Shown here in pieces: positions 16,997 through 24,825 of a stretch of 64,000 bases of DNA. Position 1 is the first letter of the stretch. Every line of letters begins with the position of its first letter. The stretch lies in assembly GCA_934621605.1 (NCBI GenBank), contig CAKTUZ010000001.1, positions 62,001 through 126,000 on the forward strand, given 5' to 3'. The notes under the pieces are model-generated. The model had not been told where the DNA came from. It did not search any database and saw only the letters and a list, made by a program, of their open reading frames with translations. The stretch is from an uncultured bacterium. Its GTDB lineage: Bacteria; Vulcanimicrobiota; Xenobia; Xenobiales; Xenobiaceae. The position numbers were made by a program, and so were the translations under genes.

Positions 16997-18862
16997 TTAG
17001 TCAGACATACCTTTGCGTAAATGAATCATCAAAGCATTTATGTCAGAAGGCGAAATACCTGAAATTCTTGAAGCTTGACCTATATTGTAAGGCTTAGTTC
17101 TACTCAACTTTTCCACGGCTTCGGCTGACATGCCAATGATGTCAGAATAATTCATGTCTTGACTCAGTCTGACATTTTCCAACTTAGCCATACGATTTAC
17201 CTCACGCTGCTGTCTTTCTATATATCCTTCATAGCGAATAGCTGCTTCAATTTTTTCATTTAAACGCAACTCCAAAGGCTCTAAACCTTCACATTGACGT
17301 ATCATTGACAAGGACACATCATGACGATGTAGCAATTCAGACAAAGCCGGTCCCGGTTCAATTTTGCTGTCACAGACCTGACTTAATTTGATAGCCAAAT
17401 CTAAATTCAAATGTTTGCGTCGCAACCTTTCAATCTCTTGCTTAGCCTGACACTTAAAAGACAGATACTTCTCCCAACGTCTGTCACTGATAATACCCAT
17501 CTCTTTAGCTTGAGGTATAAAGCGATCATCAGCATTATCTTCGCGCAAAAGTAAACGATATTCCGCACGACTCGTATGCATACGGTAAGGCTCTTTGGTA
17601 CCGCGACAAACTAAATCATCTATAAGTACTCCTATGTATCCTTGATCGCGACGTACAATAAAAGGTTCTTGATTATCAAGGTATCTAGCCGCATTGAGAC
17701 CAGCAATCAGTCCTTGAGCAGCCGCTTCTTCATAACCGGAAGTACCGTTAATCTGACCTGCCAAGTATAGCCCTTTAATATGTCTGACACCTAAAGAAAA
17801 GTCTAATTGTGTCGGTAATACATAATCATATTCTACTGCATATCCCGGTCTGATAATTTCTGCCTTTTCTAAGCCTGGCAAACTGCGTACCATAGCATAT
17901 TGAACATCCAAAGGCATACTGGTGGAAACACCTTGCAAATATATTTCTTTAGCATCTATACCTTCAGGCTCTAAAAAAACTAAATGAACTTTCCGATCGG
18001 GAAAACGGACAAACTTATCTTCCAATGAGGGACAATAACGCGGACCTATGCCAGTAATAGTGCCAGAACCGTCATAAAGAGGGGAGCGATCTAAATTGTT
18101 TATAACAGCCTGACGAGTTTTTTCCGTAGTGCGGGTTATATAACAATTGACAGTCGGTTTACTGAAGTCAGGATCGGGTGACATGTCAGAAAACTTGAGC
18201 GGTTCTGACGAACAAGGCAAAATGTCGAGACCTTCAAAGCTGACAGTGTCACGATGGAGTCGGGGACAAGTACCAGTTTTTAAACGTCCCAATTGCAATC
18301 CCAAGCTGCGTAAAGAACGACTCAAGTCAAAAGCCGGAGCTTCACCGGCTCTCCCTCCCGGCAAAGTAAACTTATCCAAATGCAGAGCACCAGCCAAAAA
18401 AGTACCTGTACATATTACGATAGCTCTGCATTCAATATGTAAACCGGAAAGGGTTATCAATCCTTTTATCAAGTTATTGTCTGACACAATACTGGCAACA
18501 GTATCAGAAATTACTGTCACATTTTCAGCTTCATGAATAGCTTTAACTATACGCCAGTTATAAAGAGGCCTATCGGCTTGAGCTCTTAAAGCTTGAACAG
18601 CTTGCCCTTTACCCGTATTAAGACGTCTTATATGTATAAAAACATCATCAATAGCCCGTCCCATTTCTCCGCCCATAGCATCTATTTCTCTTACCAAGTG
18701 AGATTTAGCCGGGCCTCCTATGGAAGGATTGCAAGGCATAACCCCCATTTTGAGAGGATTGGAAGTAATTAGAGCAGTTTTGCAACCTAAACGGTTACAA
18801 ACCAAAGCCGCCTCAACTCCGGCATGACCGCCACCGATAATAGCTACATCAAATTTTTGCAT
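16997..18862 (-). CDS. mnmG: tRNA uridine modification enzyme MnmG
   Basis: FAD-dependent partner of MnmE. The complex adds carboxymethylaminomethyl groups to U34 of certain tRNAs. The N-terminal FAD motif is GGGHAGVEAA near residues 10-19. GTFLAGALH, GRLKTGTCPR, and the C-terminal YEGYIERQQREVNRM are all family hallmarks. Length 621 is normal. The gene follows mnmE by about 41 bases, in the usual order. It is unusual in base content: about nine TGTCAG/CTGACA motifs lie in conserved coding sequence. The start ATG at 18862 follows a GGGAGA about 14 bases upstream. Confidence 0.97.
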   Translation of the reverse strand: MQKFDVAIIGGGHAGVEAALVCNRLGCKTALITSNPLKMGVMPCNPSIGGPAKSHLVREIDAMGGEMGRAIDDVFIHIRRLNTGKGQAVQALRAQADRPLYNWRIVKAIHEAENVTVISDTVASIVSDNNLIKGLITLSGLHIECRAIVICTGTFLAGALHLDKFTLPGGRAGEAPAFDLSRSLRSLGLQLGRLKTGTCPRLHRDTVSFEGLDILPCSSEPLKFSDMSPDPDFSKPTVNCYITRTTEKTRQAVINNLDRSPLYDGSGTITGIGPRYCPSLEDKFVRFPDRKVHLVFLEPEGIDAKEIYLQGVSTSMPLDVQYAMVRSLPGLEKAEIIRPGYAVEYDYVLPTQLDFSLGVRHIKGLYLAGQINGTSGYEEAAAQGLIAGLNAARYLDNQEPFIVRRDQGYIGVLIDDLVCRGTKEPYRMHTSRAEYRLLLREDNADDRFIPQAKEMGIISDRRWEKYLSFKCQAKQEIERLRRKHLNLDLAIKLSQVCDSKIEPGPALSELLHRHDVSLSMIRQCEGLEPLELRLNEKIEAAIRYEGYIERQQREVNRMAKLENVRLSQDMNYSDIIGMSAEAVEKLSRTKPYNIGQASRISGISPSDINALMIHLRKGMSD

Positions 18863-18903
18863 ATAACTAAAAAATCTCCCTTAGAAAGGGTAAAGCCAAA
18901 GTA

Positions 18904-20298
18904 TTATTTGCCAAGACAGAATTTAGAGAAAACTCTATCCAAAATATCTTCACTGACATTATGTCCCGTCAGTTCATTCAAAGATGTCAGACAATTGTGT
19001 AAATCCAAAAGCAAACAATCACAAGGCATATTTGACTTTACACCTGAATCCAAATCGAGCAAAGCTTCTTTAACTTTTGTCAAAGCCTGGCGTTGACGTC
19101 GATTCATACTTATAGCGGCTTTGTCTGAAGTTAAGAGCGGCTGACACAATTGAGCAATATTTTTTTTCACGTCTTCTAAACCGTCTGAAAATTTTAAGCT
19201 AGCCTGACATATATGTCTGAAATTAAACATTTCAGTAACAGTATCAGGAGTCAATTTGACACCGCAGTCACATTTATTTAAAACAACTAAAACCTTAAAA
19301 TCATCACTATTCTTAGCTCTTTTAGCTATGTCTGACATTACTTTTTTAAAGTCCGGCTCGATGTCAATACTGCAATCGAGAACAATAACAGCCAATTCAG
19401 CCTTTTGCAAAGCCGCTTCAGCCTTCTTTATTCCCAATTGTTCCACAGGATCTTGGGCTTCATGCATTCCGGCTGTATCTATTAAGTGAAGTGTAATCCC
19501 TTCAACATAAACATAATCCTCTAGCTGATCTCTGGTAGTACCAGGGTAGGGAGTAACTAAGGCTTTGTCCTGTCCTATAAGAGCATTCCATAATGTAGAT
19601 TTACCAGCGTTAGGCGGCCCTATTAAAACAGTTTCTAATCCTTCGGTTAAAGTACGCCCTTCATTGGCTCTGCAAAGCAACGAATCTGTAAACTGAATAA
19701 AAGTCTGACACTTATCTTCAATCAAAGATACGTCAGAAGCAGCTATTTCGTCACCATAATCAATCTCAGCTTCATATTGGGATATTAAATCTAAAATATC
19801 ATTCCGGAGCTGATCTAAAGATTTGGAAAAAGCCCCATTTAAATTGTTAGCCGCCAAAACTACCGCACTCTTCGATTTGGCTTCTATTAAACTTAAGACA
19901 GATTCAGCTTCTGCCAAATCTAACTTTCCAGCCATAAAAGCTCTATAAGTAAACTCTCCCGGTTGGGCTAAACGAGCTCCGTAATATAAACATATATCCA
20001 CAATTATACCGGCTAAAATGCTGCCGCCGTGACAATGTATTTCAGCTACATCTTCACCAGTATAGGAGTGAGGAGAGGGCATATATACAGCTAAAGCTTT
20101 GTCTACCGTTTGACCACGCTCATCAACTATTTCACAATAGTACATATATCTGGCTTGCCAAACTTTTTGCTGACCATTTTTAACGGTCATTTTAAGTATA
20201 GACAAGGCTTCAGAACCGCTAATACGCACAATGGCCACCCCTCCCAAACCTGGAGGAGTGGCCGTTGCTACAATTGTATCTAAAGGCGAATAATTCAC
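18904..20298 (-). CDS. mnmE: tRNA modification GTPase MnmE
   Basis: GTPase partner of MnmG in U34 tRNA modification. The N-terminal formyl-THF-binding domain begins with DTIVATATPPGLGGVAIVRISG. The G domain shows G1 GPPNAGKST near 229-237, G2 TTRD, G3 DTAG and G4 NKCD. The essential C-terminal Cys is kept in FCLGK. About 464 residues is normal. GTG 20298 with AAAGGT upstream seems the best start; TTG 20307 is an alternative. Its 3' half lies in the TGTCAG island while the 5' half does not. Confidence 0.96.
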   Translation of the reverse strand: MNYSPLDTIVATATPPGLGGVAIVRISGSEALSILKMTVKNGQQKVWQARYMYYCEIVDERGQTVDKALAVYMPSPHSYTGEDVAEIHCHGGSILAGIIVDICLYYGARLAQPGEFTYRAFMAGKLDLAEAESVLSLIEAKSKSAVVLAANNLNGAFSKSLDQLRNDILDLISQYEAEIDYGDEIAASDVSLIEDKCQTFIQFTDSLLCRANEGRTLTEGLETVLIGPPNAGKSTLWNALIGQDKALVTPYPGTTRDQLEDYVYVEGITLHLIDTAGMHEAQDPVEQLGIKKAEAALQKAELAVIVLDCSIDIEPDFKKVMSDIAKRAKNSDDFKVLVVLNKCDCGVKLTPDTVTEMFNFRHICQASLKFSDGLEDVKKNIAQLCQPLLTSDKAAISMNRRQRQALTKVKEALLDLDSGVKSNMPCDCLLLDLHNCLTSLNELTGHNVSEDILDRVFSKFCLGK

Positions 20299-20311
20299 GA
20301 ATTGCAAACCT

Positions 20312-20821
20312 TTATCGGACTAAAGGCTTAATCACTACACAACGCTCGGGTTCTATGCCTTCCGAATAGGTTTCTACAGTAGGGTCACTATGCAAACAAA
20401 CGTGAATAATGCGTCTGTCACAAGCAGGCATAGGCTCAAGTACAATTTCTTGTCCTTCACGAACGGCAATTAAGGCCTCTTCGTGAGCTTGAGCGCGTAA
20501 GCTACATTCACGACGCTCGCGGTAACCTTCAATATCTATAATAATCTTGTGCTCTACTAAATCTTGGCGAGAATTGATAACGCCAATAAGATATTGCAGA
20601 GCTTCTAAAGTTGCTCCGTGGCGGCCAATTAAAACCCCCAAACCTTCGCCTTCTACAAAATATCTAGTATGATCACTGCGCTCTTCCCACTCAATATCTA
20701 CATCTTCGAAACCCATACGGGTAACGATTTCATAGAGAAGATCGGCTATAGGATCATCATCCTCATCAAATTCATCAGTAACTTCTAAGTTATTTTCTTC
20801 GTAGTCTTTATCGTATGCCAT
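20312..20821 (-). CDS. khpB: Jag/KhpB RNA-binding protein
   Basis: Cytoplasmic RNA-binding protein found with YidC near the origin and linked to cell elongation and small-RNA binding in Gram-positive species. Residues 1-22 are acidic. The KH domain covers about 25-100 with the GxxG loop in VLIGRHGATLEALQYL. An R3H domain covers about 105-168 (RERRE, then MPACDRRIIHVCLHSDPTVETYSEG, whose Arg and His are the R3H signature). The N-terminal Jag-N domain of longer homologues is absent. It lies 30 bases after yidC and just before mnmE, so the minus-strand cluster is probably an operon. Confidence 0.93.
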   Translation of the reverse strand: MAYDKDYEENNLEVTDEFDEDDDPIADLLYEIVTRMGFEDVDIEWEERSDHTRYFVEGEGLGVLIGRHGATLEALQYLIGVINSRQDLVEHKIIIDIEGYRERRECSLRAQAHEEALIAVREGQEIVLEPMPACDRRIIHVCLHSDPTVETYSEGIEPERCVVIKPLVR

Positions 20822-20851
20822 CAGCTAAACCTCCCAAAATAGAACCTTTTT

Positions 20852-21580
20852 CTAATTGCCGCCTTTAACTGATCCTTTGTCTGCACCTCCGGCAGCTACT
20901 GCAGTTTTTTCAGACAAAGAAGATGATCTCATAATTGCCGCCTGCTGAACTATACCCAAAAGCGAAAATACGCTCCAATACATTATCAAGGCGCAAGGCC
21001 ATCTGTAAGCCCACATCATCCATGAGAACATAAGCGTCATAATAACGGCCATTTGCTTCTGCTGACCAGCCGCCTGGGCATTAGAGTTAGGAGTAAGTCG
21101 CATAGACAAATACATGGTCAAACCATAGAAAAGGATCATGGGGAGATCGCGACCGGCTAAACTAGAAGCTAAATAATCAGGAAATAAATTCTGTAAGGAT
21201 CCTGGATAAATCCACATGAAGTAAGCATTTTCAAAGATACGCTGTTCCATCATAATAGCTCGCCAGATAGCGAACAAGATCGGCATCTGGATAAGCATAG
21301 GAAGACACCCAGCCAAAGGATTGACATTATGATCGCGCATAAATTCCATTTGCTTCTGCTGCAACATCTGCTGATCATCTTTATAAAGCTCTTGCAATTT
21401 TTGCAACTCAGGCTGAATCTCTTGCATTTCCTTCATAGACTGAAACTGTTGCTTAGTCGGAAGATAAAGAACAAGTCTGACAATAACGGCAAAAATTACA
21501 ATGGCTAATCCATACGAGCCTGTTACACTTTCAATGCCTCGCAACAAAACAAGCATCAAATTAGCAATGGAATCAATCAT
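20852..21580 (-). CDS. yidC: Membrane protein insertase YidC
   Basis: YidC/Oxa1 insertase that places proteins in the cytoplasmic membrane. It is the short form (about 242 residues) without the large periplasmic P1 domain. Helix 1 lies near residues 18-40 (YGLAIVIFAVIVRLVLYLPT, carrying the key membrane Arg), a cytoplasmic coiled-coil hairpin follows (about 42-85), then NPLAGCLPMLIQMPILFAIW, helices near 150-160 and 175-200, and LIMYWSVFSLLGIVQQ. The tail is Gly/Ala/Lys-rich. No lipobox is seen. The neighbours yidD, rnpA and jag match the classic cluster. Confidence 0.95.
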   Translation of the reverse strand: MIDSIANLMLVLLRGIESVTGSYGLAIVIFAVIVRLVLYLPTKQQFQSMKEMQEIQPELQKLQELYKDDQQMLQQKQMEFMRDHNVNPLAGCLPMLIQMPILFAIWRAIMMEQRIFENAYFMWIYPGSLQNLFPDYLASSLAGRDLPMILFYGLTMYLSMRLTPNSNAQAAGQQKQMAVIMTLMFSWMMWAYRWPCALIMYWSVFSLLGIVQQAAIMRSSSLSEKTAVAAGGADKGSVKGGN

Positions 21581-21606
21581 CAATAAAATACTCTCGCAGT
21601 CGATAT

Positions 21607-21885
21607 TTAAGGAACTGGATCGTAACCGCCACGATTAAAAGGATTACACCTCAGTATCCTCCAGGCCCCCATAAGACCGCCACGCCAGAACCCATACTTG
21701 AGAATTGCTTGACGTGTATATTCCGAACAAGTGGGTCGGAACCGGCATACAGCAGGAGTATAGCGAGATATAAACTGATACCCCTTTATGAGAAGATTAG
21801 CACCACGAGCAGCTAAGCTCGCTTTTACGGGTTCGTCGTTTCCGGGACTCTCTGAATTTCCTTGAGAATCCCGGCTCTGCGACAC
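21607..21885 (-). CDS. yidD: Membrane insertion efficiency factor YidD
   Basis: Small amphipathic protein acting in the YidC insertion pathway. The conserved core ISRYTPAVCRFRPTCSEY, then KYGFWRGGLMGAWRILRCNP and GGYDPVP, is intact. The open frame extends upstream to 21963 but that part overlaps rnpA in another frame. No ATG lies near the core, so the GTG at 21885, behind GGAGAAG, is the best start I can see. This still gives a 61-base overlap with the end of rnpA, a larger overlap than usual and a sign of translational coupling. The start remains uncertain. Confidence 0.9.
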   Translation of the reverse strand: MSQSRDSQGNSESPGNDEPVKASLAARGANLLIKGYQFISRYTPAVCRFRPTCSEYTRQAILKYGFWRGGLMGAWRILRCNPFNRGGYDPVP

Positions 21886-22193
21886 AGACTCAGGAATTTC
21901 TTCTCCAGCTGAGCAAACTGAACAACAGCAGCTCCCTGACGGGCCAAAAGAATCACATCCCATTGAGTATCCAGCTTTCCTTCGTTCAAACGGTAGACTT
22001 CCCTAAGGCGCCTTTTTACCCGGTTGCGCGCCACCGCTTTGCCAAACTTTTTACTCACACAAAAAGCAGCCCGCGGCTGGGAAAACTTGCCTTTAGAACG
22101 CTTAAGCGCGTAAATAACTACTTCTGAAGAACTTACAGAACTTCCATGCCGAAAAATACGATCAAAATCTTTCGACCTGGTTAAAGTTATCAT
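21825..22193 (-). CDS. rnpA: RNase P protein component
   Basis: Protein subunit of RNase P that helps the catalytic RNA bind pre-tRNA. The RNR signature AVARNRVKRRLREVYR lies near residues 52-67, preceded by AAFCVSKKFGKA. Length 122 is normal, with a short Thr/Pro tail that overlaps yidD. It begins seven bases after the end of rpmH. The RNA partner lies at 4.3-4.6 kb. Confidence 0.95.
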   Translation of the reverse strand: MITLTRSKDFDRIFRHGSSVSSSEVVIYALKRSKGKFSQPRAAFCVSKKFGKAVARNRVKRRLREVYRLNEGKLDTQWDVILLARQGAAVVQFAQLEKKFLSLCRRAGILKEIQRVPETTNP

Positions 22194-22200
22194 TCCTTAA

Positions 22201-22335
22201 TTAGGCGCAGATACGCTTGCGACCTTTAGCACGACGACGGGCTAAAACATTGCGACCGGAAGAAGAAGCCATTCTGGCAAAAAATCCATGCTTTACCTTC
22301 CTGTACTTGCGATGGGGCTGAAAAGTGCGCTTCAT
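22201..22335 (-). CDS. rpmH: Ribosomal protein bL34
   Basis: Forty-four-residue ribosomal protein of the large subunit. The product begins MKRTFQPHRKYRKVKHGF and carries FFARMASSSGRNVLARRR, typical of bL34 (GFRARMAT..GR.VL..RR). It is rich in Arg and Lys. It is the first gene of the minus-strand cluster that continues with rnpA and yidD, starting at the edge of the origin region. AGGAAT lies about ten bases before the ATG. Confidence 0.96.
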   Translation of the reverse strand: MKRTFQPHRKYRKVKHGFFARMASSSGRNVLARRRAKGRKRICA

Positions 22336-22479
22336 TGTTTTAATTCCTCCAAAAAACTCAGAGCCGCTCCAAGCGTCCCTTCTGTCGAACTAAAAATACG
22401 ACGACTGCGCCGGCGGCTATTTCAAAGTGACTCTGCTGTATTTTCAAGCCTTCAGAGAACACTAAAAAAACCCTAATAC

Positions 22480-23076
22480 TAGAGCTATAGCAGTATAAAG
22501 CCCATTTGCAAGTTTGTCAAACAGATCTACACAGCTAAGAATTATATTCTATAAGCATTTTCATCAACATATCCACAGGTTATCAACAATACATTTGTCT
22601 ATATATAGTTAAAATAAAATCACTATATCAGTAACTATATGAATTAAAAATACTATTTTTGTGAAAAATACTGTGTATAACATAGTTGGTTATAACTTTT
22701 AAATTAAAAATCTATAACAAAATGTGCAAAAAGTTATGCAACGCTGTGGATAAAATAACTTATATTAAACCAAATTTGTTGATAACTTGTTGATAATGTT
22801 GATAATTTTACCCTTATAAACATATTATTCAATATATAAAATTCCTAAAATACAGATTTTTGTATAGTTTTCCACTGTTTAATAAGTTAATTTGTGGAAA
22901 TGTTAATAAAAACAATTAAGTAAAATCATTTTTCAACAAAGGAAGAGAGAAACTGGCTAAGAAAAACAGCCCGTCATTCAATTTCACTATGTTTGCGAAA
23001 CATAAACTCTAACTGAGTAAAATCAATGTTTGCCAAAAACTGAAGCAAACACATTTTCTCAAGAGAGTATTTTTTA
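22480..23076. other. Proposed oriC, part upstream of dnaA
   Basis: An AT-rich 600-base spacer between divergent rpmH and dnaA, at the point where gene orientation switches. DnaA-box-like 9-mers are ATATCCACA at 22569, TTATCAACA at 22580, a perfect consensus on the minus strand (TGTGGATAA) at 22745-22753, and three closely spaced TGTTGATAA at 22777, 22788 and 22797. Long AT tracts that could unwind lie on both sides. It also must hold promoters for rpmH and dnaA, but I could not single them out. Confidence 0.85.
22777..22805 (-). repeat. Three near-tandem DnaA-like boxes
   Basis: TGTTGATAA occurs at 22777-22785, 22788-22796 and 22797-22805. Each differs from the consensus TGTGGATAA by one base, and the near-helical spacing of 9-11 bases suggests cooperative DnaA binding. 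Confidence 0.75.
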
Positions 23077-23088
23077 ATGGAGGATAAT

Positions 23089-24540
23089 ATGGCTAATCAA
23101 GCTGTTTCGGCTGAGTGCCTAAGTATTTTATGGCGCGAATTTTTATCCGAAACGGAAAGCCCCTTAAATACCTTCTTAGAGCAATGTTCTCCCAAAGATT
23201 TAAATGGAGATACTTTAACTGTAATTACTCCAAATAAATTTATGAGAGATTTTTTAAGAAAAGCAGACAGACTCGAACGTATACTGGCTTCATTAAAGAA
23301 TTGTTTTAATAGCGAATCTATCAAAATAGAATTCGTTATAGGTTCAGTTGAAGCTAATGAAAGCAACAGAACGGATTTCCATGCAGAAGACAAAAAAAAT
23401 AACATTGCAGAACTACCTTCTACTGTTAAAGAAAAAGAAGTAAGGAATCAAGTTAAATCCGAACCCAAAACAGAAATTCAAACTTCAGTTCATCCCAAAA
23501 GCAGTAAAAGCACGGAATGGAATAGTAACCTCCAAGAAAATTTACTTTTCGAAAATTTTGTTACTGGCTCTAATAACAGCATAGCAGCTGCTACAGCCAA
23601 AGCAGTAGCTCAATCTCCCGGTGTTATTTACAATCCTTTATTCTTCTATTCCGGTGTAGGATTAGGAAAAACTCACTTAATCAATGCCATCGGCAACAGC
23701 ATAGTAAAAACTAATCCTAATTTAAAAGTACTCTATACTTCAGCAGAACAATTTACCAACGAATTTATGGAATCTTTGACTTCCGGAACTAATCAACGTT
23801 TTCGTGATAAATTCCGCAATGTAGATGTTCTTTTGATAGATGATATACACTTTATTATTGGAAAACCTGGTACTCAAGAGGAACTATTCCAAACTATAGA
23901 CACTTTAAAACGTTCCAATAGGCAAATAGTTATTTCCAGCGACTGCCCTCCCAAACAAATGAATACAGTTATGAGCAGACTGCGCAGCCGCTTTGAGTGG
24001 GGCATGATCGCTGATATACAACCTCCTGATCTAGACACCAGAGTAGCTATTTTAAGGCAAAAAGCAGCCAGTTTGGATAAAAGCATCAGTGATAGCATTT
24101 TAAATTATATAGCTTCTGAATTCGATTCTAATATTCGTGAACTCGAAGGAGCTTTAATACGAGTCATCACTTATTGCAGCATTATGAAAAAAGAACTTAC
24201 TCCGGATAATGCCAAAGAAGCTCTCAAAGAACTTTTAAATCATAATAAAGATAAAAAAGTTGACATCAACGAAATTAAGAAAGTTGTATGCGAGTATTTT
24301 CAAATTTCGGAAAAAGATTTAATAAGTTCACGACGCGACCAAAGAATAGTAAAACCCAGACAACTGGCTATGTACTTGTGTAAAGAAATGGTCCCAGGAG
24401 CCAGCTATCCGGAAATAGGAGCTCAATTCGGCGGACGAGATCATACTACTGTTATTCACGCTTATAGAAAAGTCGAAACCAATTTAGATGACGAGCTTTA
24501 TAAAATTCCGTTGAATAATTTAAAAGAAAGGCTTAAATAA
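23089..24540 (+). CDS. dnaA: Chromosomal replication initiator DnaA
   Basis: AAA+ initiator that binds DnaA boxes and opens the origin. Domain I covers about residues 1-85, and a charged, variable domain II about 90-145. Domain III begins near 155 (NPLFFYSGVGLGKTHLINAIG, Walker A) and continues with Walker B LLIDDIHFIIGK and the initiator-specific region. Domain IV ends with the DnaA signature GGRDHTTVIHAYRKVE near 455. The ATG at 23089 is preferred because GGAGG lies five bases upstream; an ATG at 23077 places that site inside the gene. About 483 residues is usual. Confidence 0.97.
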   Translation: MANQAVSAECLSILWREFLSETESPLNTFLEQCSPKDLNGDTLTVITPNKFMRDFLRKADRLERILASLKNCFNSESIKIEFVIGSVEANESNRTDFHAEDKKNNIAELPSTVKEKEVRNQVKSEPKTEIQTSVHPKSSKSTEWNSNLQENLLFENFVTGSNNSIAAATAKAVAQSPGVIYNPLFFYSGVGLGKTHLINAIGNSIVKTNPNLKVLYTSAEQFTNEFMESLTSGTNQRFRDKFRNVDVLLIDDIHFIIGKPGTQEELFQTIDTLKRSNRQIVISSDCPPKQMNTVMSRLRSRFEWGMIADIQPPDLDTRVAILRQKAASLDKSISDSILNYIASEFDSNIRELEGALIRVITYCSIMKKELTPDNAKEALKELLNHNKDKKVDINEIKKVVCEYFQISEKDLISSRRDQRIVKPRQLAMYLCKEMVPGASYPEIGAQFGGRDHTTVIHAYRKVETNLDDELYKIPLNNLKERLK

Positions 24541-24591
24541 TTACTTATAAACAATATGTTCATAAACAGTTGATCATTTGTTTATAAGTAA
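24541..24591. repeat. 14-bp inverted repeat after dnaA
   Basis: TTACTTATAAACAA at 24541-24554 is repeated exactly as the reverse complement at 24578-24591. The 23-base loop carries a further CATAAACA sequence. No T tract follows, so it is not a typical terminator. Confidence 0.7.
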
Positions 24592-24778
24592 GTAAAAAGG
24601 GCTGTGGATTACCTGTTAGTATCGACTTGACAACTTTTAACATCCAAATATGGCAATATGACGGTCTAAAAAGTTGAAAAAGTTCAAGTGGTTTTTAATA
24701 GCTTTTCAACACAAAAAAAGTGAAAGAAAATACCATCAAAAAGGAAATTACAAAGGATATTAACATAATTAACAGCCC

Positions 24779-24796
24779 CTACTACTACTACTACTA
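24779..24796 (-). promoter_or_regulatory. DnaA-trio element of the origin
   Basis: Six perfect CTA units on the plus strand (TAG on the other strand), preceded by GC-rich CAGCCCC and followed by TTTTAAAAATATTTAA. This is the published layout of DnaA-trios in Bacillus-type origins, where DnaA forms a filament on one strand next to an AT-rich unwinding element. It lies 30 bases before the dnaN start, the same place as in B. subtilis. Confidence 0.85.
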
Positions 24797-24825
24797 TTTT
24801 AAAAATATTTAAGGAGATAAATAAA

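Larger units (their letters stand above)
15790..19337. repeat. TGTCAG motif island 2 (largest)
   Basis: The hexamer TGTCAG and its complement CTGACA occur about 30 times in 3.5 kb by eye, against about 1.7 expected. Eight copies fall within 15790-15960 alone. Several are part of the 9-mer palindrome TGTCNGACA, for example at 15799, 15844, 15951, 17781, 18479, 18985 and 19329. The island crosses the spacer, a lipoprotein gene, mnmG and the 3' half of mnmE, so it is imposed on coding sequence. Spacing is irregular, so this is not a tandem repeat or CRISPR array. Confidence 0.8.
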
